From Acinetobacter sp. UBA6641 (GTDB taxonomy: Bacteria > Pseudomonadota > Gammaproteobacteria > Pseudomonadales > Moraxellaceae), in NCBI GenBank assembly GCA_002455755.1, contig DKLL01000056.1:1-6699 (forward strand): DNA of 6,699 nucleotides, in the 5' to 3' direction. The notes below the pieces were generated by a model. It was not told where the DNA came from and did not search any database. It saw nothing but the letters and a program-made list of their open reading frames with translations. Positions 1 to 5,640 of this stretch are shown one piece after another. How positions within the stretch are numbered: position 1 is the first letter of the stretch; every line of letters begins with the position of its first letter. A program made the translations under genes and the position numbers.

Positions 1-18
1 TTAATTGATGACACGCCC
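1..18 (-). mobile_element. Possible insertion-sequence terminus interrupting the integrase
   Basis: Read on the minus strand, these bases are GGGCGTGTCATCAATTAA and directly follow TTA at codon 123, where the integrase stops resembling its family. A G-rich tip followed by a TGTCA-type sequence next to a TA dinucleotide looks like the inverted-repeat end of an IS5-like element with a TA-type target. Only one end lies in the window and no transposase is visible, so a deletion junction or a point change followed by decay is also possible. Confidence 0.35.
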
Positions 19-387
19 TAAATATCGATCTGCATTTTTTTTGTTTGGAATACTATATTTCGCATGCCACTCACGAAATAACGCTTCAAAAGTTATAGCC
101 TCTGTGATCTTGTGAAGCTCTACTTTTTTATGAATACGTGGGTCATGTCCCTTTTCTAAAATTGCTTTCATTTTCTGCAATTCAATACGAGCTTCTTTAA
201 GACTCATATTTGGATAGGTTCCCAAGTCTAAACGAGCTTGCTTATCGTTATATCGAAAACGCATCTGGAAAGTGAGCTTTCCTTTTTGAGAAACACGAAC
301 GCTCAATCCATCTTGATCAGGCTCCGTATGTATTGCTGAACGTTCACGATCTAGATTCTTCTTAAGCCACGTATCTGTTAAAGGCAT
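1..387 (-). pseudogene. Tyrosine-recombinase integrase (P4/DUF4102 type), N-terminal fragment
   Basis: This is the amino-terminal part of a site-specific tyrosine integrase that would insert and excise a genomic island. Residues 1-85 form the arm-DNA-binding domain (DUF4102), with family landmarks DGLSVRV (26-32), FQMRFRY (40-46), RLDLGTYP (52-59) and MSLKEAR (61-67). Residues 98-120 (FEALFREWHAKYS and following) begin the core-binding domain. The frame stops after 128 codons. Relatives are about 400 residues, so most of the core-binding domain and the whole catalytic domain (Arg, His, Tyr residues) are missing. Sequence resembles the family up to about residue 123, then ends in GRVIN and a stop, which suggests interruption rather than a natural short protein. 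The start at 387 is supported by GGTGGAG four bases upstream. It lies next to an attachment junction in prfC, on the same strand, as expected for such integrases. The fragment cannot be catalytic by itself. The integrase identity is firm; the cause of truncation is inferred. Confidence 0.85.
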
Positions 388-398
388 TTTACTCCACC

Positions 399-458
399 TG
401 TGTACATATTTTTTTCAAATAGAAAATTCTAGAAAATATGTACACACATATGTACACA
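399..458. repeat. Three TATGTACACA boxes upstream of the integrase gene
   Basis: The 10-base box TATGTACACA occurs at 437-446 and 449-458 in direct orientation, 12 bp apart, and as its exact reverse complement at 399-408. The last copy touches the integrase ribosome binding site. Between them, AGAAAAT is repeated at 421 and 431 (10 bp apart) around a TTCTAGAA palindrome at 427-434. Position just ahead of the integrase start suggests an operator or recombination-directionality-factor site that could control integrase expression. The bound protein is unknown. Confidence 0.6.
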
Positions 459-473
459 AATATACTGACTAGA

Positions 474-603
474 CTTGAAATCTATTGAACGGGGTTGAAA
501 GACATGTCAGATAAAGAATAACAATATTTTTATATTTTTATATTTTTACAGTATTTACAATGATTTTATTATTATATTTGAAATAGGTTGAATGGGCTTA
601 AAA
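474..603. repeat. Two related blocks of 10-bp-phased TTGAA boxes (candidate integrase arm sites)
   Basis: Block 1 (474-500) has TTGAA at 475, 485 and 495. Block 2 (577-603) has TTGAA at 578 and 588 and TTAAA at 598. Spacing is exactly 10 bp within each block, and the blocks are offset by 103 bp. By hand alignment 20 of 27 positions agree, including TTGAAAT in the first unit and a GGG run between the second and third. Helically phased direct repeats between an integrase gene and its core site are the usual form of arm-type integrase sites, as in the lambda P' arm. Binding by an excisionase is the main alternative. The pattern is directly visible; the function is inferred. Confidence 0.65.
524..547. 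repeat. Three tandem ATATTTTT units
   Basis: Three perfect 8-bp copies (524-531, 532-539, 540-547) lie between the two TTGAA blocks. The tract is very AT-rich and may act as a flexible or bent spacer, or as a site for a nucleoid protein. It may also be slippage-prone. No specific function can be assigned. Confidence 0.6.
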
Positions 604-606
604 TGG

Positions 607-619
607 TATCAAATATTTG
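607..619 (+). promoter_or_regulatory. Candidate IHF binding site at the attachment core
   Basis: The bases match the IHF consensus WATCAANNNNTTR at every fixed position (TATCAA, four free bases, TTG). IHF bends DNA at the attachment sites of many tyrosine integrases. Here the site sits just inside the element and overlaps the first bases of the proposed core, which is closer than usual, so it may be fortuitous. Confidence 0.4.
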
Positions 620-686
620 GGTGGGAAATAATCGCAAACGTCCGTCGCTGTGCGACCTGCGCCGCTAATTCGTCTTTAAAACTCAT
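609..686 (-). pseudogene. prfC: 5' fragment of peptide chain release factor 3 gene, split by an element
   Basis: The frame from 686 encodes MSFKDELAAQVAQ, then RRTFAIISHP, then N-I and a stop. The first 23 residues match the amino-terminus of release factor 3, the GTPase that recycles RF1 and RF2 after termination. Its P-loop should continue as SHPDAGKTT. Here it breaks right after ISHP, so the GTP-binding motif and everything beyond it are absent. The start is supported by TAGG eight bases upstream, and no other gene overlaps it. The remainder of prfC is expected beyond the left edge, at the other end of the inserted element, possibly with a replacement start supplied by that element. The 25-residue product itself would have no RF3 activity. 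Identification is from recalled RF3 sequences; the short match is distinctive. Confidence 0.85.
616..632 (-). other. Attachment-site core in prfC (host/element junction)
   Basis: On the minus strand this reads ATTATTTCCCACCCAAA, coding I-I-S-H-P-N. It lines up with the 17-bp prfC core used by SXT/R391 integrative elements, which covers codons I-I-S-H-P-D. Host-like coding lies on the high-coordinate side and non-coding AT-rich repeats plus the integrase lie on the other, so the crossover falls within or at the edge of this stretch. Exact limits need the second junction, which is outside the window. Confidence 0.65.
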
Positions 687-715
687 GAAAGATACCTACT
701 GCAGAATGGCAGTGC

Positions 716-734
716 AAAAAGATCAGAACTGATC
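716..734 (-). terminator. Weak hairpin with T run in the prfC leader
   Basis: The minus strand reads GATCAGTTCTGATC followed by TTTTT. The stem is only five pairs around a four-base loop, so termination would be inefficient. Since it lies between the proposed prfC promoter and its start, it could be a leaky terminator for the upstream MHYT-GGDEF-EAL transcript or a leader structure. Confidence 0.25.
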
Positions 735-753
735 AATATAAAAAATTGGCCAT

Positions 754-762
754 ATTGTAGCA
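754..762 (-). promoter_or_regulatory. Extended -10 promoter for prfC
   Basis: The minus strand reads TGCTACAAT, an extended -10 element (TGn plus TACAAT). The -35 region 17 bp upstream is poor (TTTCAA), as tolerated with an extended -10. It would give a leader of about 60 bases before the prfC start at 686. After element insertion, transcription from here would run through the prfC stub toward the integrase, which has the same orientation. Confidence 0.45.
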
Positions 763-811
763 GATCATAAAACTTTTGAAATGAACTAAACTTGTTCAGC
801 CCGCATCAATC

Positions 812-2887
812 TTAAGTAAATAATGCCTTGTCCATTTTTTCCAGACGTTTCACATCCATCGGCATTCCCAGCAGAAAGCCCTGCAACTGCTGACACCCCA
901 AACGAGTCAGGATGTCTGCCTGCATAGGCGTTTCGACCCCTTCTGCAGTGACTACCAGACCCAGTTTTATAGCCAGTTGAATGATGCTTTCTAAAATCAT
1001 TTCATCTTTTGAACCGACAGCCAGGTCGCGTATGAATTCGCGATCTATTTTCAATTCATCTACGGGCAAATTCTTCAAATATAAAAAACTGGAATGTCCG
1101 GTTCCAAAGTCATCAATGGCCAGTCTAATGCCCATCTGACGGAGTCGCTCAAAACTTCGAATGGTCGAATCAACATGATGCATGGCTGTCGATTCTGTAA
1201 TTTCGATGGCCAAATGATTCGGATTAATCTGATATTGATCAAATAAATTTTCCAGTGTTGAAAACAAATGCTTATGTTCAAATTGCACGGCGGATAAATT
1301 CACCGCAATAGGGAAATAATGAGAACCATCTTGCTCCCAGATCTGAATCTGTTTACAGGCTTGTTCAAGCGCCCAATAGCCCATTTGAATAATCAGGCCG
1401 GTTTTTTCAGCACCACGAATAAACATGTTTGGAGTCAACATGCCCAAACTTGGATGATTCCAGCGAATCAGGGCCTCTACCCCACAAATGGCATAATTTT
1501 TAGTGGTAAATTTGGGCTGATAAAACAAAACAAATTGTTGTTCCTCAACTGCCTTATACAGATCATTAATCAGTTTGGTCTGACTTTTGGTCTCTTGTTG
1601 ATCCACACTGTAACTAAACACGGAATATGTGTTTCTGCCTTGATATTTCGACATCAGCATGGCTGCATCGGCATTAATCAGCAGATTCTGCAAATTATTG
1701 CCATGATCCGGATACATGGCAATCCCGATACTGCTGGAAATATTAATCTCTTTACCTGCGATTAAGAAACTGTCCTGAATTTGCCCCAATAGCTGTTCTG
1801 CTTTTGCAATCGCATGTTGGATAGTGGTCTGTTCCAGCACCATCAAAAACTCATCTCCCCCGATACGGAGCAGTTTTTCATTTTGCTTTAGGTGATGCTG
1901 AATACGGGTGGCCAGTTGCACCAGCAATTGATCGCCTACATGATGCCCAAAGACATCATTCACCGCTTTAAACCGGTCTAGATCTATATAAATAAAAGCA
2001 ATTTTATCATCGCTATAACGATGGTCAGTAAATAAAAAGTGTGAATATTCAGCCAAAAACAAACGGTTGGGTAATTTGGTTAAATTGTCCTGCACGGCCT
2101 GCTTGGCCAATTCACGATTGGCTTTACAAAGCTGTATATTCCGGACTTCAAGTTTTCGTTCCAGGATAGCGACACAAAATGCTGCAACAAAAATTAAACC
2201 GGTGACTAAAATCACACTCAATAAAATTAATCCTTGCCTGGTTTGATAATGTGTAACCATTTGATCTGAAGCAATGGCATGAAAAACAATTGCCCCCATA
2301 CCGACATAGTGCATTGCTACTATGGTCAGCGCCATCATGCATACCAGGGAAATCTTGATCAGCAGCTTTTGCTGGACCGCATTTTTATATTTAAAGGTGA
2401 GCCAGAATGTTAAACCTGAACCCGCTATTGCCATTAAAACGGAAAAAATGGTCAGCAGTGGATCATAATAAATGTGATGCTGATTTACGACCAGTCCCAT
2501 CAGGCCGGTATAGTGCATTCCGGCAATCCCCATCCCCATCAGTACCGCACCTAAAACAAGCCGGCCAAAGGGTAAGGTTTCTCTGGTAGTCAACCAAATG
2601 GTAAAGGTCGATGCCATAACTGCAATAACATACGAAACGAAAGTAAGCGCATAATCAAAAGAATAATCTGCCGGTAAATGACAAGCGAGCATACCGGCAA
2701 AGTGCATACCCCAAATTGCAGCCCCGAGCATCAGGCCACTAATAATCAGGAGCATTTTTTCATATTTCTGACCCAAGCCACGGAATAATAATTGTTCGAG
2801 TGAGACTGTAAATGTAAAATAGCAGGCTAAAATAGCAATAATTATTGAAACAATCACCAGGCTAAAATCATAATGTATATGAACCAT
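812..2887 (-). CDS. MHYT-GGDEF-EAL membrane cyclic-di-GMP enzyme
   Basis: This 691-residue inner-membrane protein is predicted to make and/or degrade the second messenger cyclic-di-GMP. Residues 1-245 contain about seven hydrophobic segments with three MHYT-family motifs: MHFAG (61-65), MHYTG (124-128) and MHYVG (192-196). This domain has been proposed to bind a metal and sense O2, CO or NO. A short linker leads to a diguanylate cyclase domain (about 260-425) with an intact GGDEF at 343-347. The allosteric RxxD I-site is not conserved, with KQNE in its expected place (335-338), so product inhibition is doubtful. The EAL domain (about 435-685) keeps the phosphodiesterase residues: EAL (471-473), N530, EITES (562-566), DDFGTG (592-597), K613 and AEGVE (648-652). 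Both activities look possible; in such hybrids one often dominates, and sequence does not show which. The start at 2887 follows a modest GGA seven bases upstream. The gene lies between prc and the prfC stub on the same strand but is separated from each by over 120 bp, so it is probably a single transcription unit. Confidence 0.93.
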   Translation of the reverse strand: MVHIHYDFSLVIVSIIIAILACYFTFTVSLEQLLFRGLGQKYEKMLLIISGLMLGAAIWGMHFAGMLACHLPADYSFDYALTFVSYVIAVMASTFTIWLTTRETLPFGRLVLGAVLMGMGIAGMHYTGLMGLVVNQHHIYYDPLLTIFSVLMAIAGSGLTFWLTFKYKNAVQQKLLIKISLVCMMALTIVAMHYVGMGAIVFHAIASDQMVTHYQTRQGLILLSVILVTGLIFVAAFCVAILERKLEVRNIQLCKANRELAKQAVQDNLTKLPNRLFLAEYSHFLFTDHRYSDDKIAFIYIDLDRFKAVNDVFGHHVGDQLLVQLATRIQHHLKQNEKLLRIGGDEFLMVLEQTTIQHAIAKAEQLLGQIQDSFLIAGKEINISSSIGIAMYPDHGNNLQNLLINADAAMLMSKYQGRNTYSVFSYSVDQQETKSQTKLINDLYKAVEEQQFVLFYQPKFTTKNYAICGVEALIRWNHPSLGMLTPNMFIRGAEKTGLIIQMGYWALEQACKQIQIWEQDGSHYFPIAVNLSAVQFEHKHLFSTLENLFDQYQINPNHLAIEITESTAMHHVDSTIRSFERLRQMGIRLAIDDFGTGHSSFLYLKNLPVDELKIDREFIRDLAVGSKDEMILESIIQLAIKLGLVVTAEGVETPMQADILTRLGCQQLQGFLLGMPMDVKRLEKMDKALFT

Positions 2888-3176
2888 ATTAAGTTCCGTA
2901 TAGGTTATCTTTCTTGTTTTAATCCATGTGATTTATACTCTTTATACAATCAAAAATGTTTTTTATCTTTAAAGAGTAGTTACAAAAACAATCAATTAAA
3001 ACAAGAATCTAATACTATTCTATTTTGGTCAAGTGATAATTACTCTATTCTTTTTTATTTCTAATTTATTCAGTTTATAAAAGAAACCTAGTTCAACATT
3101 TTTCCCATTATCCTTACACCGTTCATATTTTCAAAAGTCGCTCCATGATCAATTCCTCCCATTCGCTCATACATAA
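2888..3176. other. AT-rich gap between prc terminator and the MHYT gene
   Basis: No convincing gene is visible. The stretch should hold the promoter of the MHYT-GGDEF-EAL gene. A weak candidate on the minus strand is TTGACC (3027-3032) with TAGATT (3006-3011), 15 bp apart, which is short spacing. On the minus strand a strong GGGAGGAA (3153-3160) precedes an ATG at 3146, but the frame is only seven codons long and overlaps by ATGA a twelve-codon frame ending at 3088. Frames on the plus strand here lack any recognisable protein features. Confidence 0.5.
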
Positions 3177-3210
3177 ATAAAAAACCAGTCAAATCAAATG
3201 ACTGGTTTTT
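3177..3210. terminator. Bidirectional Rho-independent terminator after prc
   Basis: A perfect 12-bp inverted repeat pairs AAAAACCAGTCA (3180-3191) with TGACTGGTTTTT (3199-3210) around a seven-base loop. The minus strand continues into a T-rich tail, and the hairpin starts 34 bases after the prc stop, so it terminates prc. The T run on the plus strand lets it work in the other direction too. It insulates prc from the MHYT-GGDEF-EAL gene downstream. Confidence 0.88.
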
Positions 3211-3244
3211 GAATATTGAAAATGAAAATACCGAATTACAAATT

Positions 3245-5443
3245 CTACTGGCTAGCCGCCTTTGAGGATTGTAATTTTGCATAATCCAATAAAATATTGG
3301 CAGATTCAGTAACAAATGTTTCTTCTTCAGCCAGAGCAGCTCGTTGGGTTGCCTTCATTTTTGCACGAGATTCAATCAGGGCATCGACTGAAGCCTGATA
3401 GCTTTCCCAATTGGCATAAGGCTTTTGCCCGGTTAAGCTACGACGTTGATTTTCCGCTTCTAGAGTTTTCTGCTCCAGTGCATTCAGCTCGGCTTTACGT
3501 TGATCAATATCCAGCACTATCCGCTTTTGCTCATCGGTTTTTTTCGCAATGGCCTTACGTTGTTCCAGATACTTAAATTGTGGATCAACGCTTACCCGCT
3601 GTTGTGACATTTGCGCCAAAGTCGGTACGTAAGGCTGTACCGAACCCTCACGTTTAAATGGTGCAGTTGGAATAGTGTCCCATTTCAAGGCGTTCTTGGC
3701 TTTACGTTCACCAAACTCTTCGTTGTAGATATCTACCAGCTTGATGTCAGGCACGACCCCTTTATTTTGGGTACTTCCCCCAGTTACCCGGTAAAACTTA
3801 CGCTGGGTCAAGGTAGCCTGACCATAAGCCAAGGTATCCAGTTGCACCTGGGCTGTGCCTTTACCCGTGGTGGTACTGCCAATTACGATACCGCGTTCAT
3901 AATCCTGAATAGCCGCAGAATAAATCTCACTGGCCGATGCTGAAGCCAGATTAACCATGACCGCCAGTGGACCGGCATAAGTTTGTGCACCACCGTCATC
4001 GTCTTCAAATACGCTGACATTGCCATTACCGTCTCGAATTTGCACCACTGGACCGGACTTGATGACCTGTCCCAACATGCGGGCAACTTCTTCAAGTGAG
4101 CCACCGGGGTTATTACGCAAATCGATAATAATCCCTTCTACATTCTTGGCTGCCAGGCTTTTTAAAGCATTGTTGGTATCTTCAGAAACAGAACGATAAT
4201 CCGTACCGGCACGGCGCGCACGATAATTCAAATAAAATGACGGAATTTCAATCACCCCAAAGGTATGATTTTTACCATCGCGTTTGATTTCCACTGTACG
4301 TGAACGAACACCGGCATCTTCTTCCTGAATGACATCACGAACCAGACTGACTGTGCGTGCCTGACCCATGGATGCACCCGCTCCCAATAAGCGCAGGCTG
4401 ACCTTGGTTCCGCGCTTGCCACGAATCAGACCGACCACTTCATTACTGGCCCACCCGACGACGTCGACCATTTTATCGCCGTCTTGCGCTACGCCAATAA
4501 TGCGGTCTCCCGGTTTGATCTGACCTGACTTGCTGGCCGGACCACCTTCAACAATGGTTTCAATCTTGGTGTAATCTTCATTGCCGCGTTCAGGACGAAT
4601 CGAAACACCGATCCCTTCTAGCTGCAAGGTCGTCTGACGGTTCAATTCCATCGCATCAACCGGCGGGAAATAGTTACTATGCGGATCATAAGTCAGCATC
4701 ATCGCATTCAAAGTCTTGTCCAGGACATCATCACTTTTTACACGGCTGGCGCGTTCAAGTTGGCGAGTATAACGCTTGGTCAGGGTTTGAACCGGCGTTA
4801 AATCTTCAGGGCTTGCCAGATCCTGACCATTGGCCAGTGTCGGATCAGCCTTTAAGGCTTTTTGCTTCGCCAGCTCTTCTTCTTTACTGATGGTCAAGTT
4901 AATCAGTTGAGATACCAGCATTTTTTGCCAATGCTTACGTTGCTCTTCAGCAGTCGCAAAATAAGGTGCTTTTTCCCGGTCAGTTTCAATATAAACATTT
5001 TTCTGTTTCAGGTTTTGCGGCTTTTTCAATTCCGCCAACATAAATTCATAAAACTGTTTTAAGCGTTCACGATACTGCGCATGAATTAAATACGGACCTG
5101 ACAAATCCCCTGCTTTTAAAGCCGCCCCAAAATTTGCACCATACTTTTTCTTATATTGTTCTACTTCAGGTGCCAAAAATAATGAATGATCTGCGTCCAG
5201 GCTATCCAGATAAAAATCCAGAATACGATTAGAGGTTGCCGCATCGAGACGCTGATTTAAATAATGCTGACGATCAACCAAAGTCGCCAATTGGCGCGAA
5301 ACCAACGCCTGTTCTTGGGTAGGTTGAATCGATTGAGAAACTGCCTCTGTATTATTAGCTGCAATTGCCTCGTTCATTACATGAGAAAAGAAAAATCCTC
5401 CAGTCGCAATTGCAACTGCACAAGCTAATGTCTGAAGTTTCAT
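3245..5443 (-). CDS. prc: Tail-specific carboxy-terminal processing protease Prc/CtpA
   Basis: This 732-residue periplasmic S41 serine protease recognises and degrades or trims proteins from their carboxy-termini. In E. coli Prc processes FtsI and, with NlpI, degrades the endopeptidase MepS, linking it to cell-wall growth. A signal peptide covers about residues 1-28, with a likely cut after AIA (26-28). The family amino-terminal helical domain follows (about 40-235). The PDZ domain (about 270-360) starts near GIGVSI (277-282) and includes GGPASKSGQIKPGDRI. The S41 catalytic core (about 390-570) has SASASE (501-506) with probable nucleophile S503, and TTGKGT with K528. The 25-residue Ser-Lys spacing equals that of the E. 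coli catalytic pair. A charged, helical C-terminal domain (about 575-720) is typical of the long Prc class. Length is slightly above E. coli Prc (682). The start is supported by the signal peptide; AAGGAAG lies 12 bases upstream, somewhat distant. The gene is divergent from nagZ and ends at a strong terminator. Confidence 0.95.
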   Translation of the reverse strand: MKLQTLACAVAIATGGFFFSHVMNEAIAANNTEAVSQSIQPTQEQALVSRQLATLVDRQHYLNQRLDAATSNRILDFYLDSLDADHSLFLAPEVEQYKKKYGANFGAALKAGDLSGPYLIHAQYRERLKQFYEFMLAELKKPQNLKQKNVYIETDREKAPYFATAEEQRKHWQKMLVSQLINLTISKEEELAKQKALKADPTLANGQDLASPEDLTPVQTLTKRYTRQLERASRVKSDDVLDKTLNAMMLTYDPHSNYFPPVDAMELNRQTTLQLEGIGVSIRPERGNEDYTKIETIVEGGPASKSGQIKPGDRIIGVAQDGDKMVDVVGWASNEVVGLIRGKRGTKVSLRLLGAGASMGQARTVSLVRDVIQEEDAGVRSRTVEIKRDGKNHTFGVIEIPSFYLNYRARRAGTDYRSVSEDTNNALKSLAAKNVEGIIIDLRNNPGGSLEEVARMLGQVIKSGPVVQIRDGNGNVSVFEDDDGGAQTYAGPLAVMVNLASASASEIYSAAIQDYERGIVIGSTTTGKGTAQVQLDTLAYGQATLTQRKFYRVTGGSTQNKGVVPDIKLVDIYNEEFGERKAKNALKWDTIPTAPFKREGSVQPYVPTLAQMSQQRVSVDPQFKYLEQRKAIAKKTDEQKRIVLDIDQRKAELNALEQKTLEAENQRRSLTGQKPYANWESYQASVDALIESRAKMKATQRAALAEEETFVTESANILLDYAKLQSSKAASQ

Positions 5444-5640
5444 AAATAATTCGTACTTCCTTGGTCTTTGACCAATATTACAACGTCATTTTTCAACATG
5501 AATCGAGTATATTCAAAATCTTAAACAACTTAATATGTATGTCGTGTAGTTTTATCATATTCTGTACTGTCAAAATGTAGCAAATCATTGCAGAATTCGG
5601 GTATTGTTTTTCTTTATAAAATTCCAACACGGACACCGAT
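5444..5640. promoter_or_regulatory. Divergent promoter region between prc and nagZ
   Basis: This gap must contain promoters for both divergent genes. For prc, the minus strand has TATACT (5506-5511) with a weak TTAAGT 16 bp upstream. It also has a perfect TTGACA (5568-5573) that lacks a good -10 at normal spacing. For nagZ, TATAAA occurs at about 5616-5621 without a recognisable -35. None is decisive. Confidence 0.35.
5461..5475. promoter_or_regulatory. Palindrome overlapping the prc ribosome binding site
   Basis: TTGGTCTTTGACCAA is a perfect 6-bp inverted repeat with a three-base centre. On the prc mRNA it would form a short hairpin whose 3' arm overlaps the AA of the AAGGAAG binding site. 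It could be an operator for a dimeric repressor or a translation-controlling hairpin. No matching regulator can be named. Confidence 0.4.

Noticed and set aside
388..610. CRISPR-like array
   Set aside because: The repeated boxes are only 5-10 bases long at 10-12 bp spacing, with no long repeats or spacers; they fit protein-binding sites.
641..690. Possible tmRNA or tRNA 3' end as the integration target
   Set aside because: P4-type integrases often use tRNA or tmRNA genes, but the minus strand here clearly translates as the RF3 amino-terminus and no tRNA-like acceptor or T-loop is present.
782..798. Inverted repeat TGAAC/GTTCA just after the MHYT gene as a terminator
   Set aside because: The stem is only five pairs with a seven-base loop and no T run follows it on the minus strand.
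1319..1765. A 148-codon plus-strand frame inside the MHYT-GGDEF-EAL gene
   Set aside because: It lies antisense to conserved GGDEF and EAL coding sequence and has no recognisable protein features.
2873..3064. A 63-codon plus-strand frame overlapping the MHYT gene start
   Set aside because: It is rich in Asn, Tyr, Phe and Ser from AT-rich intergenic DNA, without a recognisable domain or binding site.
3088..3315. A 75-codon minus-strand frame overlapping the end of prc
   Set aside because: It runs antiparallel-free through the prc carboxy-terminus and across the whole terminator hairpin, with no family resemblance and no binding site at its start.
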